DNA of 64,000 bases from CAWIJJ01 sp963836425. Its GTDB lineage: Bacteria; Acidobacteriota; Terriglobia; Bryobacterales; Bryobacteraceae. The notes beneath the pieces were generated by a model, which searched no databases, was not told the origin of the DNA, and worked only from the letters and a program-made list of their open reading frames with translations. Positions 34,620-43,787 of the stretch are shown in pieces (within the stretch, counting starts at the first letter, position 1; every line of letters starts with the position of its first letter). The stretch lies in the NCBI GenBank assembly GCA_963836425.1, contig CAWIJJ010000006.1:620001-684000 (forward strand), given 5' to 3'. A program made the translations under genes and the position numbers.

Positions 34620-35818
34620 CAATCGACGAACAACTCACGTACCTTCGCAAAGGGATGGCGGAGATCATCCGCGAAGAGGATCTGCGTGAGCGCCTGGTGC
34701 AGGCGGAAAAGGCCGGCCGGCCGCTGCGCGTGAAGGCCGGTTTCGACCCGACCGCGCCCGACCTGCATTTGGGGCACACGGTGCTGCTGCGCAAGATGCG
34801 GCACTTTCAGGATCTCGGGCACACGGTGATTTTTCTGATCGGCGATATGACGGGGATGATCGGCGACCCTTCCGGGCGCAACATCACGCGGCCGCCGATG
34901 ACGCGCGAGGCGATCGAGCGGAACGCGGAGACGTACAAGGCGCAGGTGTTCCGGATTCTGGATCCGGAAAAGACGGAAGTGCGGTTCAACAGCCACTGGC
35001 TGGCGGAACTGCGTTTCGAGGACCTCATCCGGCTGTGCTCCAAGTACACGGTGGCGCGGATTCTGGAGCGCGACGATTTTGCGAAGCGGTACAAGACCGG
35101 CGTTCCGATTTCGGTGCACGAACTGCTGTACCCGCTGGCGCAGGCGTACGATTCGGTGGCGCTGGAGGCGGACGTCGAAATGGGCGGGACCGACCAGAAA
35201 TTCAACCTGCTGGTGGGGCGGGAAATTCAAAAGGATTTCGGGCAGCCGCAGCAGATTGTGGCCACGGTGCCGATTCTGGAGGGACTGGACGGAGTGAACA
35301 AAATGTCCAAGTCGCTCGGCAACTACATCGGGATCACGGAACCGGCGGAAGTGATGTTCCGCAAGGTAATGCAGGTGAGCGATGAGCTGATGTGGCGCTA
35401 CTACCTGCTGCTGACGGATAAAACCGAGGCGGAGATTGCCGCGATGCGGGCGAGCGGGCATCCGATGGAAATGAAGATCGCGCTGGGAAAGAATATCGTG
35501 ACGGATTTCCATTCGGCGGCGGAGGCGGAGCGCGCGGCGGAGGTGTTCAACCGCGTGGTGCGTCAGAAGGAAGTGCCGGCTGAAATGCCGGAGGCGGCGT
35601 TTCCGGAAGGGGTCACGAAAGATGGCGCGGTGCGGGTGGACAAGCTGCTGGCCAAGGTTGGGCTGGCCGCATCGGTGAGCGATGCGGTGCGTAAGATCAA
35701 GGCGGGCGCGGTGGAGATCAACGGGCAGAGGGTGAAGGACGTGGCGCTGCCCGCGCCTCCGGCGGAGATGGTGATTCAGGTGGGCAAGAACTGGTGCAGG
35801 GTGACGGGAACACAGTGA
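34616..35818 (+). CDS. tyrS: Tyrosyl-tRNA synthetase
   Basis: 400 residues. Class I signatures: HLGH in 'PTAPDLHLGHTVLLRK' and KMSKS in 'GVNKMSKSLGNYIG'. 'VEMGGTDQKFNLLVGREIQ' is the tyrosine-binding region. A C-terminal S4 RNA-binding domain is present (about 335-395, 'VRVDKLLAKVGLAASVSDAVRKIKAG'). It charges tRNA-Tyr. ATGA overlap with the preceding gene fixes the start. Confidence 0.95.
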   Translation: MTIDEQLTYLRKGMAEIIREEDLRERLVQAEKAGRPLRVKAGFDPTAPDLHLGHTVLLRKMRHFQDLGHTVIFLIGDMTGMIGDPSGRNITRPPMTREAIERNAETYKAQVFRILDPEKTEVRFNSHWLAELRFEDLIRLCSKYTVARILERDDFAKRYKTGVPISVHELLYPLAQAYDSVALEADVEMGGTDQKFNLLVGREIQKDFGQPQQIVATVPILEGLDGVNKMSKSLGNYIGITEPAEVMFRKVMQVSDELMWRYYLLLTDKTEAEIAAMRASGHPMEMKIALGKNIVTDFHSAAEAERAAEVFNRVVRQKEVPAEMPEAAFPEGVTKDGAVRVDKLLAKVGLAASVSDAVRKIKAGAVEINGQRVKDVALPAPPAEMVIQVGKNWCRVTGTQ

Positions 35819-36660
35819 GAAAGCTCTTCTACTGGAAGCTGAAGCAAAGGGAGATCAAGCTGGGCGAGCGGACGGTCCTGATGGGCGTTCTGAACGTCAC
35901 GCCGGACTCGTTTACCGATGGCGGGAAGTACTCGGACCCGGATCGCGCGTTTGCGCGGGCGCTCGAAATGGAGGAGCAGGGGGCGGACATCATCGACGTG
36001 GGGGCGGAATCGACACGGCCGGGATCGGCGCGAATCAGCGCGGCGGAGGAACTGCGGCGGCTGATTCCCGTGCTCAAGCGGTTGAAGGGGCAGCTGGCCG
36101 TGCCGGTTTCGGTGGACACGTATAAGGCGGAAGTGGCGGAGCGGGCGTTCGAGCATGGCGCGGAGATCATCAACGATCCTTCGGGACTGACGATGGAGCC
36201 GCAACTGGCGCGGATGGTTTCGAATCACGATGGCGGGCTGGTGGTGAATCATATGCGCGGGCGTCCGGAAACATGGGCCAAGCTGGGGCCCATGCCGGAT
36301 CCGATGGGAACGATCCTGCGGGACCTGGATGCAGCCGTCAACCGCGCCCGGCGGGTCGGGATCGACAAGGGCCGGATGGTGATCGATCCCGGTCTCGGTT
36401 TCGGAAAGCGCAAGGAGCAGAACCTGGAGATTATCGCGCGGCTGGGGGAGCTGGCGCAGTTGGATGTGCCGCTGCTGGCGGGGCCTTCGAGGAAGCACTT
36501 CGTGGCCCATGAGAGCGCCGAGGACACCCGGTTTGCGACGGCGGCGGCGGTGGCGGGTTGTATACTCGCGGGGGCCCACATCGTGCGGGTACACGACGTG
36601 CGCGAGATGCGGGCGGTAGCGGATGTGGCGGATGAAATTCTGCGCGGCAGAATAGCCTGA
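35815..36660 (+). CDS. folP: Dihydropteroate synthase
   Basis: 281 residues. GTG 35815 overlaps the tyrS stop. Signature blocks: 'LMGVLNVTPDSFTDGGKY', 'GADIIDVGAESTRPGS', 'VSVDTYKAEVAERAFEHGAEIINDPSG', 'RMVIDPGLGFGKRKEQNLEII' and 'LLAGPSRKHF'. It joins 6-hydroxymethyl-dihydropterin pyrophosphate and p-aminobenzoate in folate synthesis. Last gene of the coupled run. Confidence 0.95.
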   Translation: MRKLFYWKLKQREIKLGERTVLMGVLNVTPDSFTDGGKYSDPDRAFARALEMEEQGADIIDVGAESTRPGSARISAAEELRRLIPVLKRLKGQLAVPVSVDTYKAEVAERAFEHGAEIINDPSGLTMEPQLARMVSNHDGGLVVNHMRGRPETWAKLGPMPDPMGTILRDLDAAVNRARRVGIDKGRMVIDPGLGFGKRKEQNLEIIARLGELAQLDVPLLAGPSRKHFVAHESAEDTRFATAAAVAGCILAGAHIVRVHDVREMRAVADVADEILRGRIA

Positions 36661-36716
36661 AAGGGCCAGCAACCGGAGAGCGGCGCAGGCGTAGGATATC
36701 GATCGAGGACACGAAT

Positions 36717-39700
36717 ATGCAACGCGCGCTCATATTTCTGTTGGTGGCAGGCGCGAGTTTCGCGCAAACCGGCCGGCGCCTGGACTACGCGCTGATTTTG
36801 GAAGACGCTCCTGTGGCGGAGCACGTCCGCTCGCGGCAGGATTTGCGGGGGGCCGAGGCGCGGGCGCACGCAGAGCGCATCCGGACAGCGCAGCGGACGG
36901 TGGAGTCCGAGTTGCGGCGGCGGAACGTAAAGGTGCTGGGCGAAGCGCAGACGCTGGTGAACGCGGTGTTCGTGAGCGCGACGGCGGAAACGGCGCGAGC
37001 GCTGCGCGGGATTCCCGGGGTGAAGCGGGTGGTGGCGGCGCCGCCGCTGCACATGGATCTGGACCGGGCGCTGGACCTGGCCAACGTTCCGGCAGCGTGG
37101 AGCGCGGTGGGCGGCGTGTCCAATGCGGGGGCAGGGATCAAGATCGGGATTATCGATTCGGGTATCGACCAGAACCATCCGGGGTTTCAGGACTCTTCGC
37201 TTCAGGTTCCGGCAGGCTTTCCGAAGGGGGAGACGGCGTATACCAATAACAAGGTGATCGTGGCGCGGAGCTACGTTCCGCTCGATTCGGTGGGATACAA
37301 TCCGGACGACCTGGTGTCGGGCTCGCATCCGGACGACTACTCGCCGCGCGACCGGCAGGGACACGGCACGGCGATCGCGATGATTGCGGCGGGAGTGCAG
37401 AATACCGGGCCGCAGGGCACGATTCAGGGTGTCGCGCCGAAGGCGTTTCTGGGGAACTACAAGATTATCGGCTCGCCGGGGATCAACGATTCGGCGCGTT
37501 TCGCGGCGTTCAATAACGCGCTCGAGGACGCGCTGGCGGACGGGATGGAGATCGTGACGCTTTCACTAAGCGAGGGCAGTCCGGCGTTTTACGGTCCGCT
37601 CGATACAGATACGGGCTGCGGCGGCGTGTGCGACATTTACTCGCAGGCGGTGGAGAATGCGGTTGCGAAGGGCATGGTGGTGGTGACGTCGGCGGGCAAC
37701 GACGGAAACATCGGGAAGATCGTCCCAACCTTGAACACGATTCATTTTCCGGGTACCGCTCCTTCGGCGATTACGGTGGGGGCGACCACTAACTCGCACG
37801 TGTTCTACCAGTCGGTGCACGTTTCGGGTACGGGGGTGCCTTCGAGTTTGCAGAATATTCGGGCGGTATTTGGTGACGGGCCGAAGATTGCGTCGCCGCT
37901 GACGGCGCCGGTGCGCGCGGCGGGCGGGGACGGACTTGCGTGTTCCGCGCTGGCGGCGGATTCGATGGCGGGCGCGATCGCGCTGATCCAGCGGGGCACG
38001 TGCGACTTCACGACCAAGATCAACAATGCGCAGAATGCGGGGGCGCGCGGTGTGATTCTGTACCAGTTGAGCGGTCAGGAGAACATATATAGCGGCATCT
38101 TCGCTCAGGGCACGGGAATTCCGGCGGTGATGATCGGGAATGCGGCGGGCAGCTCGCTGAAAACATATCTTGCGTCTAATTCGAGCGCGCAGGCAACGCT
38201 CGATCCGGCGCTGACGGCGTCGGACGCTACCCCGGACGTGATCTGGGCGGCCTCTTCGCGGGGTCCATCGCCGGGCACCTTCGGGGCGACTCCGACTACG
38301 GTCATAAAACCTGAATTGGTGGCGCCGGGAGTGGGCATTTATTCGGCGACGCAGAAGCTCGATCCGAATGCCGATTCGTACTCGGCTTCGGGGTATATGG
38401 CGTTCACGGGGACGAGTTACGCGGTGCCGATGGTGGCGGGGGCGGTGGCGCTGGTCAAGCAGAAATTCCCGTCGATGACTCCGGCGCAGCTCAAGTCCGC
38501 GGTGGTGAACACGGCCAGCCAGAATGTCACCGATGAGAACGGAGCGGCGCGAATCAACTCGATGGGGGCGGGTAAGTTGAACGCGGGGGACGCGGTGAGT
38601 GTGGCGGGTGTGGTGGATCCGGCTACGATTGAGTTCGGCGCGCTCAGTACGACGACCGTGAATATCAGCCGCACGCTGCGGATTTACAATGTCAGCGGCG
38701 CGGCGGCGACGTTCTCGGTGCGGGTGGAGCAGCGGGACGCCGGTCTGACACCGCAGGTCACTTCCGGTGCGAGTGTGACGGTGCCGGCGGGAGGGCAGGG
38801 GAGCGCGCGTGGTTACTCTCAACGGCAATCGTCCCAGTCCGGGCATCTACGACGGGTTCATCGTGATTACGGGCGCTGGACCCACGCTGCGGGTGCCCTA
38901 TCAATACCTGGTGGGGACGGGCACAGCGGCGGATGCGTTTCCGATCGGCAACGGCGGATTTCTCGGCGGCACCGAAGATACGGGATGGGAGATCGACGCA
39001 CGGGTGATCGACCAGTACGGCGTGCCGGTGGTCGGCGTGCCGGTGCGGTTCAACGCGGTGTCGGGAGGCGGCGCGGTGACGGCGGGCGATGATCAAACGT
39101 TCCGGCTCGGGAACACGGCGGCGCTGGTGAGGCTGGGACCGAACGAAGGCGACCAGATCTTCAACGCAGTGGTTGGCGGGCCGGGCGGACTTACGGTTCA
39201 GTTCGACGGTTTCGCGCGGCAGTATCCGGATATTCAGGCTATCTCCAACGCGGCGTCGGGCCAGGCGGGCGGGCTGGCGCCGGGGTCGTACGTGTCGATC
39301 TACGGCACGCGGCTGTCGGATGCGTTTCAACTGGAGCCGACCGCGGCCTTGCCGGTGGCGCTTTCGGGAGTGAGCGTCAGTTTCGACGGCGGCGGCCTGA
39401 GCCTGCCGGGCGGGATTCATTTCGTGAGCGGCGTGCAGGTAAATACGCAGATACCGTGGGAATTTCAGGGGCAGTCGTCGGTTCAGGTGAAGGTGACGGT
39501 GACGGGGCTGCCGAGTTACGTGTTCACACTTCCGCTGGCGACCTATTCGCCCGGACTGTTTCAGAATTCGGGTGTAGCGGCGGTGGAGGATTCGAAGTAC
39601 AACATTCTGGGGGCGAACACTCCCGCGGTGCGCGGGGATACGATTCAGATTTTCGCCAACGGGTTGGGTCCGGTGACGAATCAACCGAATTCGCGGGAGC

Positions 39701-39921
39701 CAAGTTCGCTGACGCAGTTGAGCGAAACCACCAGGCGGCCGACGGTGACGATCGGCGGGATCAACGCGCCGGTAAGCTTCAGCGGGCTGACGCCGGGCGT
39801 GGTGGGACTCTACCAGGTGAACGCGGAGGTGCCTGCGAACGTGCCTTCGGGCGCGCAGGACCTGGTAATCACGATCAACGGAGTCAGCTCCATGCCTGCG
39901 AAACTGTACATTGCACCCTAG
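36717..39921 (+). CDS. Subtilisin-like S8 serine protease with PA insert and TIGR03437-type C-terminus (frameshifted)
   Basis: Spanning both frames it would be about 1,068 residues. Signal peptide MQRALIFLLVAGASFAQ; inhibitor-like prodomain; catalytic Asp near 146 ('GIIDSGIDQNHPGF'), His near 218 ('RQGHGTAIAMIAAG') and Ser near 566 ('FTGTSYAVPMVAGAVAL'); a PA domain is inserted ('ALIQRGTCDFTTKINNAQNAGARGVILYQ'). The first frame runs into nonsense after about 38800 and stops at 39092; the +1 frame continues with 'VTLNGNRPSPGIYDGFIVITG' and ends in the Acidobacterial TIGR03437 domain ('GSYVSIYGTRLSD'). One missing base in the GCGCGCG run near 38800 explains it. ATG has GAGGA upstream. Confidence 0.8.
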
Positions 39922-39965
39922 TTTGCGGGCACACACATTGACCGGGCAAAGCAGCCGGCTTTCGT

Positions 39966-39971
39966 TATAAT
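39966..39971 (+). promoter_or_regulatory. -10 element TATAAT upstream of greA
   Basis: Perfect TATAAT, 26 bp before the greA ATG. The only TTGACA-like hexamer (TTGACC, 39938-39943) is 22 bp upstream, too far for a standard promoter, so the -35 is unclear. Confidence 0.4.
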
Positions 39972-39997
39972 GTGACGGTGGAGCGAGCCCCGGACGA

Positions 39998-40468
39998 ATG
40001 ACGGACATCAGGAAAAAGTTGCAGGACGAGATTACGGCGCTCGAATACGAGTTGCATGTCGAGCTGCCGAAAGAGATCCTGAAAGCGCGGGCGCACGGGG
40101 ATTTGAGCGAAAACGCCGAGTATCATGCGGCCAAGGACCGGCAGGGCTTCGTCAACGCACGATTGAACCAGTTGAAGAAGCGGATTGCCGAGGTGTCGAT
40201 GATCGACTTCACGAAGATCCCGCATGACCGTGTGGGGCTGGGATCGATCGTGGTGGTGCTGGATACAAAGCGGGAGGAAGAGGTTTCGTACAACCTGGTG
40301 ACCAGCGAGGAAGCGGAGCCTGCGAACGGGAAGATCTCGACAACTTCGCCGATCGGGCGTGCGCTGCTGGGCAAAGAAGTCGGGGATGTGGTGAAAGTGC
40401 AGAGCCCGGGCGGAGTGAAAGAGTTGGAAATTCTGAAACTGACCACGATTCACGATTCAGCTGAGTAA
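39998..40468 (+). CDS. greA: Transcription elongation factor GreA
   Basis: 156 residues. An N-terminal coiled coil (about 1-75) carries the tip acidic motif in 'GDLSENAEYHAAKDRQ'; a C-terminal FKBP-like domain ends with 'SPIGRALLGKEVGDVVKVQSPGGVKELEIL'. It rescues backtracked RNA polymerase by stimulating transcript cleavage. The next gene begins 3 bp after its stop. Confidence 0.92.
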   Translation: MTDIRKKLQDEITALEYELHVELPKEILKARAHGDLSENAEYHAAKDRQGFVNARLNQLKKRIAEVSMIDFTKIPHDRVGLGSIVVVLDTKREEEVSYNLVTSEEAEPANGKISTTSPIGRALLGKEVGDVVKVQSPGGVKELEILKLTTIHDSAE

Positions 40469-40471
40469 TCT

Positions 40472-41152
40472 ATGACCTTCACACGCGGTATCGGTATGGC
40501 TTGTGGCGCCATCATCGATCGCATCGTGCGCTGGCTTGCGCTCTCCCGGATCCACCCCAACGCCCTGACCTTCTTGGGACTGGTGATCAACATATGGGCG
40601 GCCTGGCTGTTTGCGCAGGCGGGCAGCGCCACGGACCCGGCTACGGATTTCCGCTGGGCCGGCGTTGTGATCATCGGCGCGGGGCTGTTCGACATGGTGG
40701 ACGGCCGGGTGGCGCGCGCGACGAGCCAGGTCACGCGTTTCGGCGGGTTCTTCGATTCGGTAGTGGACCGTTACTCGGACCTTGCGTTGTTCATGGGGCT
40801 GCTCGTGTACTATGCGCGCATCAACCGGTTCTTCTATATCGTGCTCACGGCGATTGTGATGACGGGTTCGGTGATGGTCAGCTACACGCGGGCGCGGGCA
40901 GAGAACGCGATTCCGAAGTGCAAAGTGGGGTTCCTGGAGCGGCCCGAGCGCGTGGTGCTGATTATCATAGGGGCGCTGAGTTTCCGGATGGCGCCGGTGC
41001 TGTGGGTGATTGCGGTCCTGTCCAACCTGACGGTGGTGCATCGGATGATATACACCTGGCAGGAGGCGACGCGGCTCGAAGACGCGCAATTACGGGCGGT
41101 GAAGGATCCGGCGTTCGAACGGAGCGAGAGCGGCGGTCCGCGCGCCACATAG
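40472..41152 (+). CDS. CDP-alcohol phosphatidyltransferase family protein
   Basis: 226 residues, about six membrane segments. The signature D-x2-D-G-x2-A-R-x8-G-x3-D-x3-D is intact, starting at Asp74 ('DMVDGRVARATSQVTRFGGFFDSVVDRYSD'). These enzymes transfer a phosphoalcohol to CDP-diacylglycerol; candidates are phosphatidylglycerolphosphate or phosphatidylinositol-phosphate synthases, which cannot be told apart here. It is 3 bp after greA. Confidence 0.88.
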   Translation: MTFTRGIGMACGAIIDRIVRWLALSRIHPNALTFLGLVINIWAAWLFAQAGSATDPATDFRWAGVVIIGAGLFDMVDGRVARATSQVTRFGGFFDSVVDRYSDLALFMGLLVYYARINRFFYIVLTAIVMTGSVMVSYTRARAENAIPKCKVGFLERPERVVLIIIGALSFRMAPVLWVIAVLSNLTVVHRMIYTWQEATRLEDAQLRAVKDPAFERSESGGPRAT

Positions 41153-41171
41153 AAATCTCGAGACGGGGATT

Positions 41172-41549
41172 TCAGTCTTCGAGAATCACGTGCGCCATAC
41201 CCAATTCAGCGGTGTGGGTGATGGAGAGGGAGACATTGCGGACACCGAGTCTGCGCGCGAACTCCGCAGCTACGCCGTGAAAACGGAGGGTAGGTTTGCC
41301 GGAAGGCATGTTGGCGACTTCAAAATCCTGCCATGTGACACCATGCCTCCAGCCTGTGCCGATCGCTTTCATTCCGGCCTCTTTCGCGGCGAAACGAGCC
41401 GCGAAACGTTCGAAGCGGTTGGCCTTCCGCTCCACGTAAGCGATTTCAGCCGGGGTGTAGATACGCCGGACGAACTTCGACCCGAAGCGTTCGATCGAGG
41501 CCCGAATGCGAGGTACCTCGGCTAAATCGACGCCAGTCCCGACTATCAT
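41172..41549 (-). CDS. acpS: Holo-[acyl-carrier-protein] synthase
   Basis: 125 residues, normal AcpS length. 'IVGTGVDLAEVPRIRASI' contains the Mg-binding Asp and 'RFAARFAAKEAGMKAIGTG' the Glu/Lys motif of the phosphopantetheinyl transferase family; 'VSLSITHTAELGMAHVILED' ends it. It loads 4'-phosphopantetheine onto acyl carrier protein. Convergent with the phosphatidyltransferase gene. Confidence 0.93.
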   Translation of the reverse strand: MIVGTGVDLAEVPRIRASIERFGSKFVRRIYTPAEIAYVERKANRFERFAARFAAKEAGMKAIGTGWRHGVTWQDFEVANMPSGKPTLRFHGVAAEFARRLGVRNVSLSITHTAELGMAHVILED

Positions 41550-41584
41550 GCTGTAGCCGCGGCCGTTCCGGCCGGATTATGCGA

Positions 41585-41860
41585 TCAGGACGCCTTGGCT
41601 GCCTGGGCGGCGCGTTTGCGATGTTCAGCCCAGCGTTTTTTCTGTGCAGCGGCGATCCGTTTGCGAGCGGCCGGGCTCAAAATTCGTTTGACGGCGGCCG
41701 GTTTTTCAGCAGATTTGGCGGCAGTCGCAGTCGGGCGCTTACCCTTCAACTGCGCTTCAATCTCCCGGATCTTGGTGTCGATTTTTTCTTTCTCGATCTG
41801 GTATCCGACGAGTGCCATCTGCAGCGTGGTGAGATCTTCTACGTTTTTGCCTCGTGCCAT
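41585..41860 (-). CDS. Small basic protein with SPAARKRIAAAQKKRWA motif
   Basis: 91 residues from ATG 41860, which has AAAGGTGA seven bases upstream. The N-terminal half is a helix ('LTTLQMALVGYQIEKEKIDTKIREIEAQLKG'), likely coiled coil; the C-terminal half is Ala/Lys/Arg-rich and ends in a NUMOD3/histone-H1-like basic motif ('LSPAARKRIAAAQKKRWAEHR'). It probably binds DNA. Small proteins of this kind are common in Acidobacteria; role unknown. Confidence 0.7.
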   Translation of the reverse strand: MARGKNVEDLTTLQMALVGYQIEKEKIDTKIREIEAQLKGKRPTATAAKSAEKPAAVKRILSPAARKRIAAAQKKRWAEHRKRAAQAAKAS

Positions 41861-41923
41861 TATTTCACCTTTGCACTTAATATAACATGAAGTCAAGAAA
41901 CACAAATAGACAAGTAAAAAGTT

Positions 41924-42376
41924 ATGCGAGTTGTTCTACAGAGAGTCTCTTCAGCAAGTGTCACTGTCTCAGGCAGAGTAACGGGAGCGATTAGAAACGG
42001 GCTACTCCTTCTGTTGGGCGTCGGCAAGACCGATACAATAGCGGACGCCGATTATCTGCTGCATAAGACGCTCGGGCTGCGTATATTCGATGACGCGGCG
42101 GGCAAAATGAACTTGAATATTGAACAGGCTCAAGGTTCAATGCTGATTGTCTCTCAGTTCACGCTTTTTGCAGATTGCCGCAAAGGGCGTCGCCCGGGAT
42201 TTGACCAGGCCGCGCCACCCGATCAAGCTCGCGATTTATACACCTACTTTGTGGACGCGGCGCGGCGGGGTCCCGTTCCGGTCGAAAGCGGGATCTTCCA
42301 GGCGGAGATGCAGGTAGAACTGGTAAATTCGGGGCCGGTGACTATCCTGCTGGATTCAGCCGACCGGCGGGAGTAA
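41924..42376 (+). CDS. dtd: D-aminoacyl-tRNA deacylase
   Basis: 150 residues. 'MRVVLQRVSSASVTV', 'NGLLLLLGV', 'KTLGLRIFDDAAGKMNLNIEQAQGSMLIVSQFTLFADC' and 'RKGRRPGFDQAAPPDQA' are the DTD signatures, including the SQFTL active-site motif and the C-terminal 'NSGPVTILLDS' (Gly-cisPro-like) motif. It hydrolyses D-amino acids mischarged on tRNAs. Confidence 0.94.
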   Translation: MRVVLQRVSSASVTVSGRVTGAIRNGLLLLLGVGKTDTIADADYLLHKTLGLRIFDDAAGKMNLNIEQAQGSMLIVSQFTLFADCRKGRRPGFDQAAPPDQARDLYTYFVDAARRGPVPVESGIFQAEMQVELVNSGPVTILLDSADRRE

Positions 42377-42386
42377 GGAGCGGGTC

Positions 42387-42423
42387 AAACAAAAGCCCCG
42401 GAGGCCTGCGGAGGTCCCGGGGC
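42387..42423 (-). terminator. Terminator of the amidohydrolase operon
   Basis: Stem GCCCCGG (42395-42401) with CCGGGGC (42417-42423); on the minus strand it is followed by TTTTGTTT (complement of 42387-42394). It lies about 30 bp beyond the first amidohydrolase's stop and may also serve dtd. Confidence 0.65.
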
Positions 42424-42455
42424 GCTTGCAAGTGATCTTTCGTCCTGAATTGCGA

Positions 42456-43787
42456 TTACTGCCTGCCCAGGTACTTCTCGTACAGGCGGGTTTGCCGGTT
42501 GTTCAGGGAAATCTCCTTACCTTTGATATACAGATATCTCACGTGGGTCTGAATTTCGAGCAAATCCCCATCGGTTACCACCAGGTCAGCGAGCTTGCCG
42601 GGTTCCAGGGATCCGATCTTGTCGGCTGCTCCCCAGATCCGGGCCGGATTCAGGGTAACGGATTTCAAGGCCTCGTCATAGGGAAGTCCGAAGGCAACGG
42701 CCGTGGCTGCCTGATAGGGCAGGTTGCGGACGAACTCATTATTGAACGTCCCGAGTGCGAACCGGACGCCGGCTTTGTACGCGATTACGGGAAGGGTAAA
42801 TGCCTCATCATAGGGGTCATCCTCTTCGTCCGGTAACGCGAGCACTCGCCCCAGTACGACTGGTACATCCTTGGCCTTCAGTTCCGCGGCCACCTTAGCC
42901 AGTTCCCTGGGCTGGAGAATGACGATGCGGACGTTCTGTTTCTCGCCAAAAGTAACCGCATCGCGGATACTTTGCGCCTGAGCGGCGGAAATGGCCAGCG
43001 GCACCTTACGGTCCAGCACCGGGAGCATGGCTTCAAACTTTAAGTCGGGCTGAAATCCGGGCGGGTTGGCGGACTTGGCGTTCTGGTACTTTCGGGCATC
43101 TTCGAAGAAGGTGTTTAGCTTGGCAAGCTGTTGATCGTAATTCCGTTTTTGCTGGGTGTATCCGCCGGCGCCGACAGCGCCGAGCAACTCAGTTACGCTG
43201 TCGGGAACGGCCTGCCCGCCGCCGCGTCCGCCGCGGCCGAGCGTGGGAAAGAGCAGGTGCATGGCTGCGGAGCGGTTGATTTCCATATCTTCCCAGGTCC
43301 AGCCGTCGGTGTGAATCAGCGCGGCCTGACCGGAGATGATCTGGCCGGCGCCGCCGCCGAAGCGGCCGCCGCCCCCGCTGCCCGAACCCGGAAAAGTCAT
43401 GGCACTGGTGATGCCGTTGACCCGGACAACTCCGATATGTTCGCTTTCCGGATTCACGGCCACTAATGCCCGAAGCTGCGGCATGAATTCGCCGATCTCG
43501 CCGGTATCGACGGTTTCGCGGACCGAGGCTATTTCGGCCAGGCCCAGCTCGGTACCAGAGTCGATCATGCCGGGATAAACCCGGAGGCCCTTGCCTTCTA
43601 TGATGCGGACGCCCTTGGCCGGGATCAGCTTTGGACCTATGGCGGCGATCTTACCGTCCTGAATCAGGAGGGAGACACCTTTCTGGGGCGGACTGCTCAC
43701 CGGATAAATGTCAACATTCCGCACAAAGACCGTTTCTTGCGCCAGCGCCAGGGCGGCGCTGCAAATCAGAATTCCGAAGAGTTTCAT
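42456..43787 (-). CDS. Exported amidohydrolase-family protein lacking the HxH metal motif
   Basis: 443 residues, signal peptide MKLFGILICSAALALAQ. Overall amidohydrolase fold: N-terminal beta domain 'VRNVDIYPVSSPPQKGVSLLIQDGKIAAIG', barrel, and C-terminal 'VTLNPARIWGAADKIGSLEPGKLADLVVTDGDLLE'. The normal metal-binding HxH after the 'PGMID' motif is replaced by 'SGTELGLAEI', as in a known Acidobacterial/Bacteroidetes subgroup, so the metal site is altered. A Gly/Arg-rich tract (GSGGGGRFGGGAG, then GRGGRGGG) is inserted. The start overlaps the stop of the next upstream gene by 4 bp. Confidence 0.75.
   Translation of the reverse strand: MKLFGILICSAALALAQETVFVRNVDIYPVSSPPQKGVSLLIQDGKIAAIGPKLIPAKGVRIIEGKGLRVYPGMIDSGTELGLAEIASVRETVDTGEIGEFMPQLRALVAVNPESEHIGVVRVNGITSAMTFPGSGSGGGGRFGGGAGQIISGQAALIHTDGWTWEDMEINRSAAMHLLFPTLGRGGRGGGQAVPDSVTELLGAVGAGGYTQQKRNYDQQLAKLNTFFEDARKYQNAKSANPPGFQPDLKFEAMLPVLDRKVPLAISAAQAQSIRDAVTFGEKQNVRIVILQPRELAKVAAELKAKDVPVVLGRVLALPDEEDDPYDEAFTLPVIAYKAGVRFALGTFNNEFVRNLPYQAATAVAFGLPYDEALKSVTLNPARIWGAADKIGSLEPGKLADLVVTDGDLLEIQTHVRYLYIKGKEISLNNRQTRLYEKYLGRQ

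Noticed and set aside
39938..39971. TTGACC/TATAAT as a full sigma-70 promoter for greA
   Set aside because: The 22-bp spacing is too long; only the -10 was kept.
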